DNA of 8,090 nt from the NCBI GenBank assembly GCA_023448955.1, contig JAEXJU010000017.1, positions 1 through 8,090 on the forward strand, read 5' to 3'. This stretch comes from Bacteroidota bacterium (GTDB lineage: Bacteria; Bacteroidota; Bacteroidia; Flavobacteriales; Weeksellaceae). Below, piece by piece: positions 6,423-8,090 of the stretch. Below the pieces are notes generated by a model. It saw only the letters and a list, made by a program, of their open reading frames with translations, searched no databases and had not been told where the DNA came from. Both the position numbers and the translations under genes were made by a program. How positions within the stretch are numbered: the first letter of the stretch is position 1; every line of letters begins with the position of its first letter.

Positions 6423-7162
6423 ATGAAGAAAGTATTTTGCATTTTATCCCTCACCACGATTATGTTAACTAACGCTCAAACCCAAATCATAGCTCACCGC
6501 GGCTTTTGGAATACACAGCTAAAAACGTCTGAAAACTCTATCAAAGCTTTAGAAAATGCTCAGAAACTGAAAGTTTATGGTTCCGAATTTGATGTTCATA
6601 TGACAAAGGATGGAAAGTTGGTTATCAATCACGATGAACATCATGGAACAATGGAAATTTCTGAATCCAATTTTTCTGATCTGAAAAAACTGAAATTATC
6701 CAACGGTGAAGAATTACCAACCTTGAGAGATTATCTGAAACAGTGCAAAAAAGACAAAGAAGTTCGCCTCATTATAGAAATCAAACCGACTAAATCCAAG
6801 AACGCGAAAACCAAATCGTTACCAAAGTTCTGAAAACGGTCAAGGAACTTGGTCTCGACAATCAAAGCGATTATATATCGTTCAGTCTTAATATTTGCAA
6901 AGAAATCAAGAAACAAAATCCTGCTGCAAAAGTCCAATATCTGGAAGGTAATCTTTCGCCTCAACAAATCAAAGCCGAAGGTCTGGACGGCTTGGATTAT
7001 CACTACAGTGTTTTCGAAAAAAATCCTACTTGGATTTCGGAAGCTAATTCTTTAGGATTAATCACCAATGATTGGACTGTGAATGATGTCAAAGTATATG
7101 AAGATCTCAAAAATCAAGGCATTAAATTTATTACGACAAACATTCCTGACCAATTGAAATAA
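6423..7162 (+). pseudogene. secreted glycerophosphodiester phosphodiesterase (GDPD), broken by a one-base frameshift
   Basis: GDPD enzymes hydrolyse deacylated phospholipids (glycerophosphodiesters) to glycerol-3-phosphate and an alcohol, with a divalent metal. The first frame (6423-6833) starts with a signal peptide (residues 1-18, ending TNA before Q19). It then carries the N-terminal TIM-barrel motifs: AHRGFW with H25-R26, E37 in SEN, E55 and D57 in GSEFDVHM, H70 in VINHDEHH, and E119 with K121 in IIEIKP. It then runs to an early TGA after unrelated residues. The family sequence resumes one frame over from about 6800 to the TAA at 7162: DYISFS, a YLEGNLSP segment, GLDGLDYHYSVF, TNDWTVND and a terminal GIKFITTNIPD. 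Restoring one base near CCAAG (6796-6800) would give about 246 residues, normal for the family. All catalytic residues precede the break, but the barrel's C-terminal half would be lost. It may be a true pseudogene or a sequencing/assembly error. Confidence 0.85.
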
Positions 7163-7253
7163 TATCAATAGGAATGGAATAAAGCCAGACGCAGTTAAAT
7201 CTAATCGAATTTTTCAATGATAAACTTGTGTTAAATCATAATATATTATTCTA

Positions 7254-7280
7254 TTGTTAAACAATCGTTTGGTAAATTTG
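7254..7280 (+). promoter_or_regulatory. flavobacterial promoter for the SDR gene
   Basis: TAAATTTG at 7273-7280 is a perfect -7 box. TTG at 7254-7256 lies 16 bases upstream, one short of the usual range. Transcription would start near 7286, which gives a leader of about 9 nt to the ATG at 7295 or about 21 nt to the ATG at 7307. This is part of the case for the second start. Confidence 0.6.
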
Positions 7281-7306
7281 CACCTCGAAATTTAATGAAA
7301 CAGATT

Positions 7307-8020
7307 ATGAATTTAAAAGGTAAAAATGCCATCATTACAGGTGGTGGAAAAGGACTTGGGAAAGCTGTAGCATTGGCTCTAGCAAACGAAGGCGTTAATA
7401 TTGGAATCACAGGAAGAAACGAAAATTATCTCAAAATAGCAGTTAATGAATTGAAACAAACCGGCGTAAAAGTAGCTTACGCAGTTTTTAGTGTCGATAA
7501 CGAATTGGAAGTAAAAGCCGGAATCGAATCTTTGGCGAATGAATTAGGCGGAATTGACATTCTGGTTAATAATGCAGGAATTGGTGATTTTGGTTCTATT
7601 GAAGAAATGCCTTCTGAGACTTGGGAACAAGTCATCAAAACCAATCTTTTCGGGGTTTATTACACAGCCAAAGCAGTTTATCCGTTTTTGAAAGACAAAG
7701 GTCAGGGCGATGTTATTAATGTCGCTTCCACAGCGGGACTAAAAGGCGGACCAAATATGTCTGCTTATGCCGCTTCCAAAGCAGCAGTGGTTTCACTTTC
7801 GCAATCGATGATGGCAGAATGGAGAAAACAAAATATCCGCGTGATTACGCTGACTCCGAGTACTATAGCTTCGGATATGAGTATTAACGGCGGTTTGACT
7901 GACGGTAATCCGGATAAAGTTCTTCAGCCAGAAGACTTTGCAGAATGGGTAAGAGACATCCTGAAAATGAACCGCAGAGCAATGATTGCCAACGCATCAA
8001 TCTTTTCAACAAATCCGTAA
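7307..8020 (+). CDS. short-chain dehydrogenase/reductase, FabG-like 3-ketoacyl-ACP reductase family
   Basis: A cytoplasmic NAD(P)H-dependent oxidoreductase with a Rossmann fold. From the ATG at 7307 (237 residues) the dinucleotide motif TGGGKGLG is at 11-18, NNAG at 88-91, and the catalytic set is N113 (KTN), S141 (VASTAG), Y154 and K158 (YAASK). R37 in ITGRNE, at the end of strand 2, suggests NADPH preference. The C-terminal part (TPSTIASDM, LTDGNPDKV, then an end in FSTNP) matches a Bacteroidota group usually labelled 3-ketoacyl-ACP reductase. The labelled reaction is only a family guess, since such stand-alone paralogues often act on other carbonyl substrates. The ATG at 7295 would add MKQI; the family normally begins MNLKGKNA, and the promoter is very close, so 7307 is preferred. 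It is a single-gene unit after the broken GDPD, with no partner genes of fatty-acid synthesis in view. Confidence 0.9.
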   Translation: MNLKGKNAIITGGGKGLGKAVALALANEGVNIGITGRNENYLKIAVNELKQTGVKVAYAVFSVDNELEVKAGIESLANELGGIDILVNNAGIGDFGSIEEMPSETWEQVIKTNLFGVYYTAKAVYPFLKDKGQGDVINVASTAGLKGGPNMSAYAASKAAVVSLSQSMMAEWRKQNIRVITLTPSTIASDMSINGGLTDGNPDKVLQPEDFAEWVRDILKMNRRAMIANASIFSTNP

Positions 8021-8021
8021 C

Positions 8022-8040
8022 AACAGATTTTTGTTCTGTT
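8022..8040. terminator. weak hairpin after the SDR gene
   Basis: AACAGA (8022-8027) pairs with TCTGTT (8035-8040) around a 7-nt loop, directly after the stop codon. There is no T tract downstream (ATTGAACATTTTAC), so termination would be inefficient. The remaining 50 bases of the window show no further gene. Confidence 0.3.
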
Positions 8041-8090
8041 ATTGAACATTTTACGTTAAATCAAATCATAATATAAAGCGGCAATAATGC

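Noticed and set aside
6790..6812. Programmed -1 frameshift in the GDPD gene
   Set aside because: No X XXY YYZ slippery heptamer is in the correct phase, and re-pairing of tRNA-Lys on GAA would be poor. A mutation or base-calling error is simpler.
6849..7055. Separate small gene after the GDPD stop
   Set aside because: It is in the original frame after the stop, while the family sequence runs in the shifted frame over the same bases.
1..8090. Defence system, phage, CRISPR array or insertion sequence
   Set aside because: No spaced identical repeats, transposase, integrase, nuclease/helicase sets, toxin-antitoxin pair or terminal inverted repeats were seen. The genes are ordinary chromosomal single units.

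Overview
The window looks like a chromosomal segment from a flavobacterium of the Chryseobacterium type (Weeksellaceae, Bacteroidota). The basis is the low GC content, the absence of Shine-Dalgarno-like leaders, several promoters of the TTG-N(16-20)-TAnnTTTG form typical of this phylum, protein sequences that read like flavobacterial family members, and intergenic palindromes of a flavobacterial style. Genus level is an inference. No rRNA, tRNA, CRISPR array, transposase, phage gene or recognisable defence system is present.

Layout. The left edge (1-1193, +) is the C-terminal three quarters of a 14-helix DHA2/EmrB drug-efflux transporter, closed by a strong hairpin terminator. Next come a small three-helix membrane protein with a CEYC motif (1307-1708, +) and a convergent PAS-like/LuxR-type regulator (1804-2559, -). 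The regulator is divergent from a maltose/galactoside-type O-acetyltransferase (2636-3196, +) with a clear promoter. A palindromic spacer (3203-3266) leads to an exported DUF1349 concanavalin-like protein (3296-3946, +) with its own terminator. Between that gene and the convergent NAD-dependent DNA ligase ligA (4190-6205, -) lies a structured element read on the minus strand (about 3987-4096). It resembles an abundant flavobacterial intergenic RNA/repeat family, possibly Flavo-1. A spacer with degenerate CTTTGyG repeats (6236-6422) separates ligA from a secreted glycerophosphodiester phosphodiesterase gene broken by a one-base frameshift (6423-7162, +). The window ends with a short-chain dehydrogenase/FabG-like reductase (about 7307-8020, +) behind a good promoter.

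The genes do not form one pathway. It is a row of mostly single-gene units, each with its own promoter or terminator. The most noteworthy signals are a sharp drop in GC content across the middle of ligA (about 29% against about 38-41% on both sides), which suggests a recombinant or mosaic housekeeping gene; the frameshifted phosphodiesterase; and two structured intergenic elements. I found no convincing novel multi-gene system.
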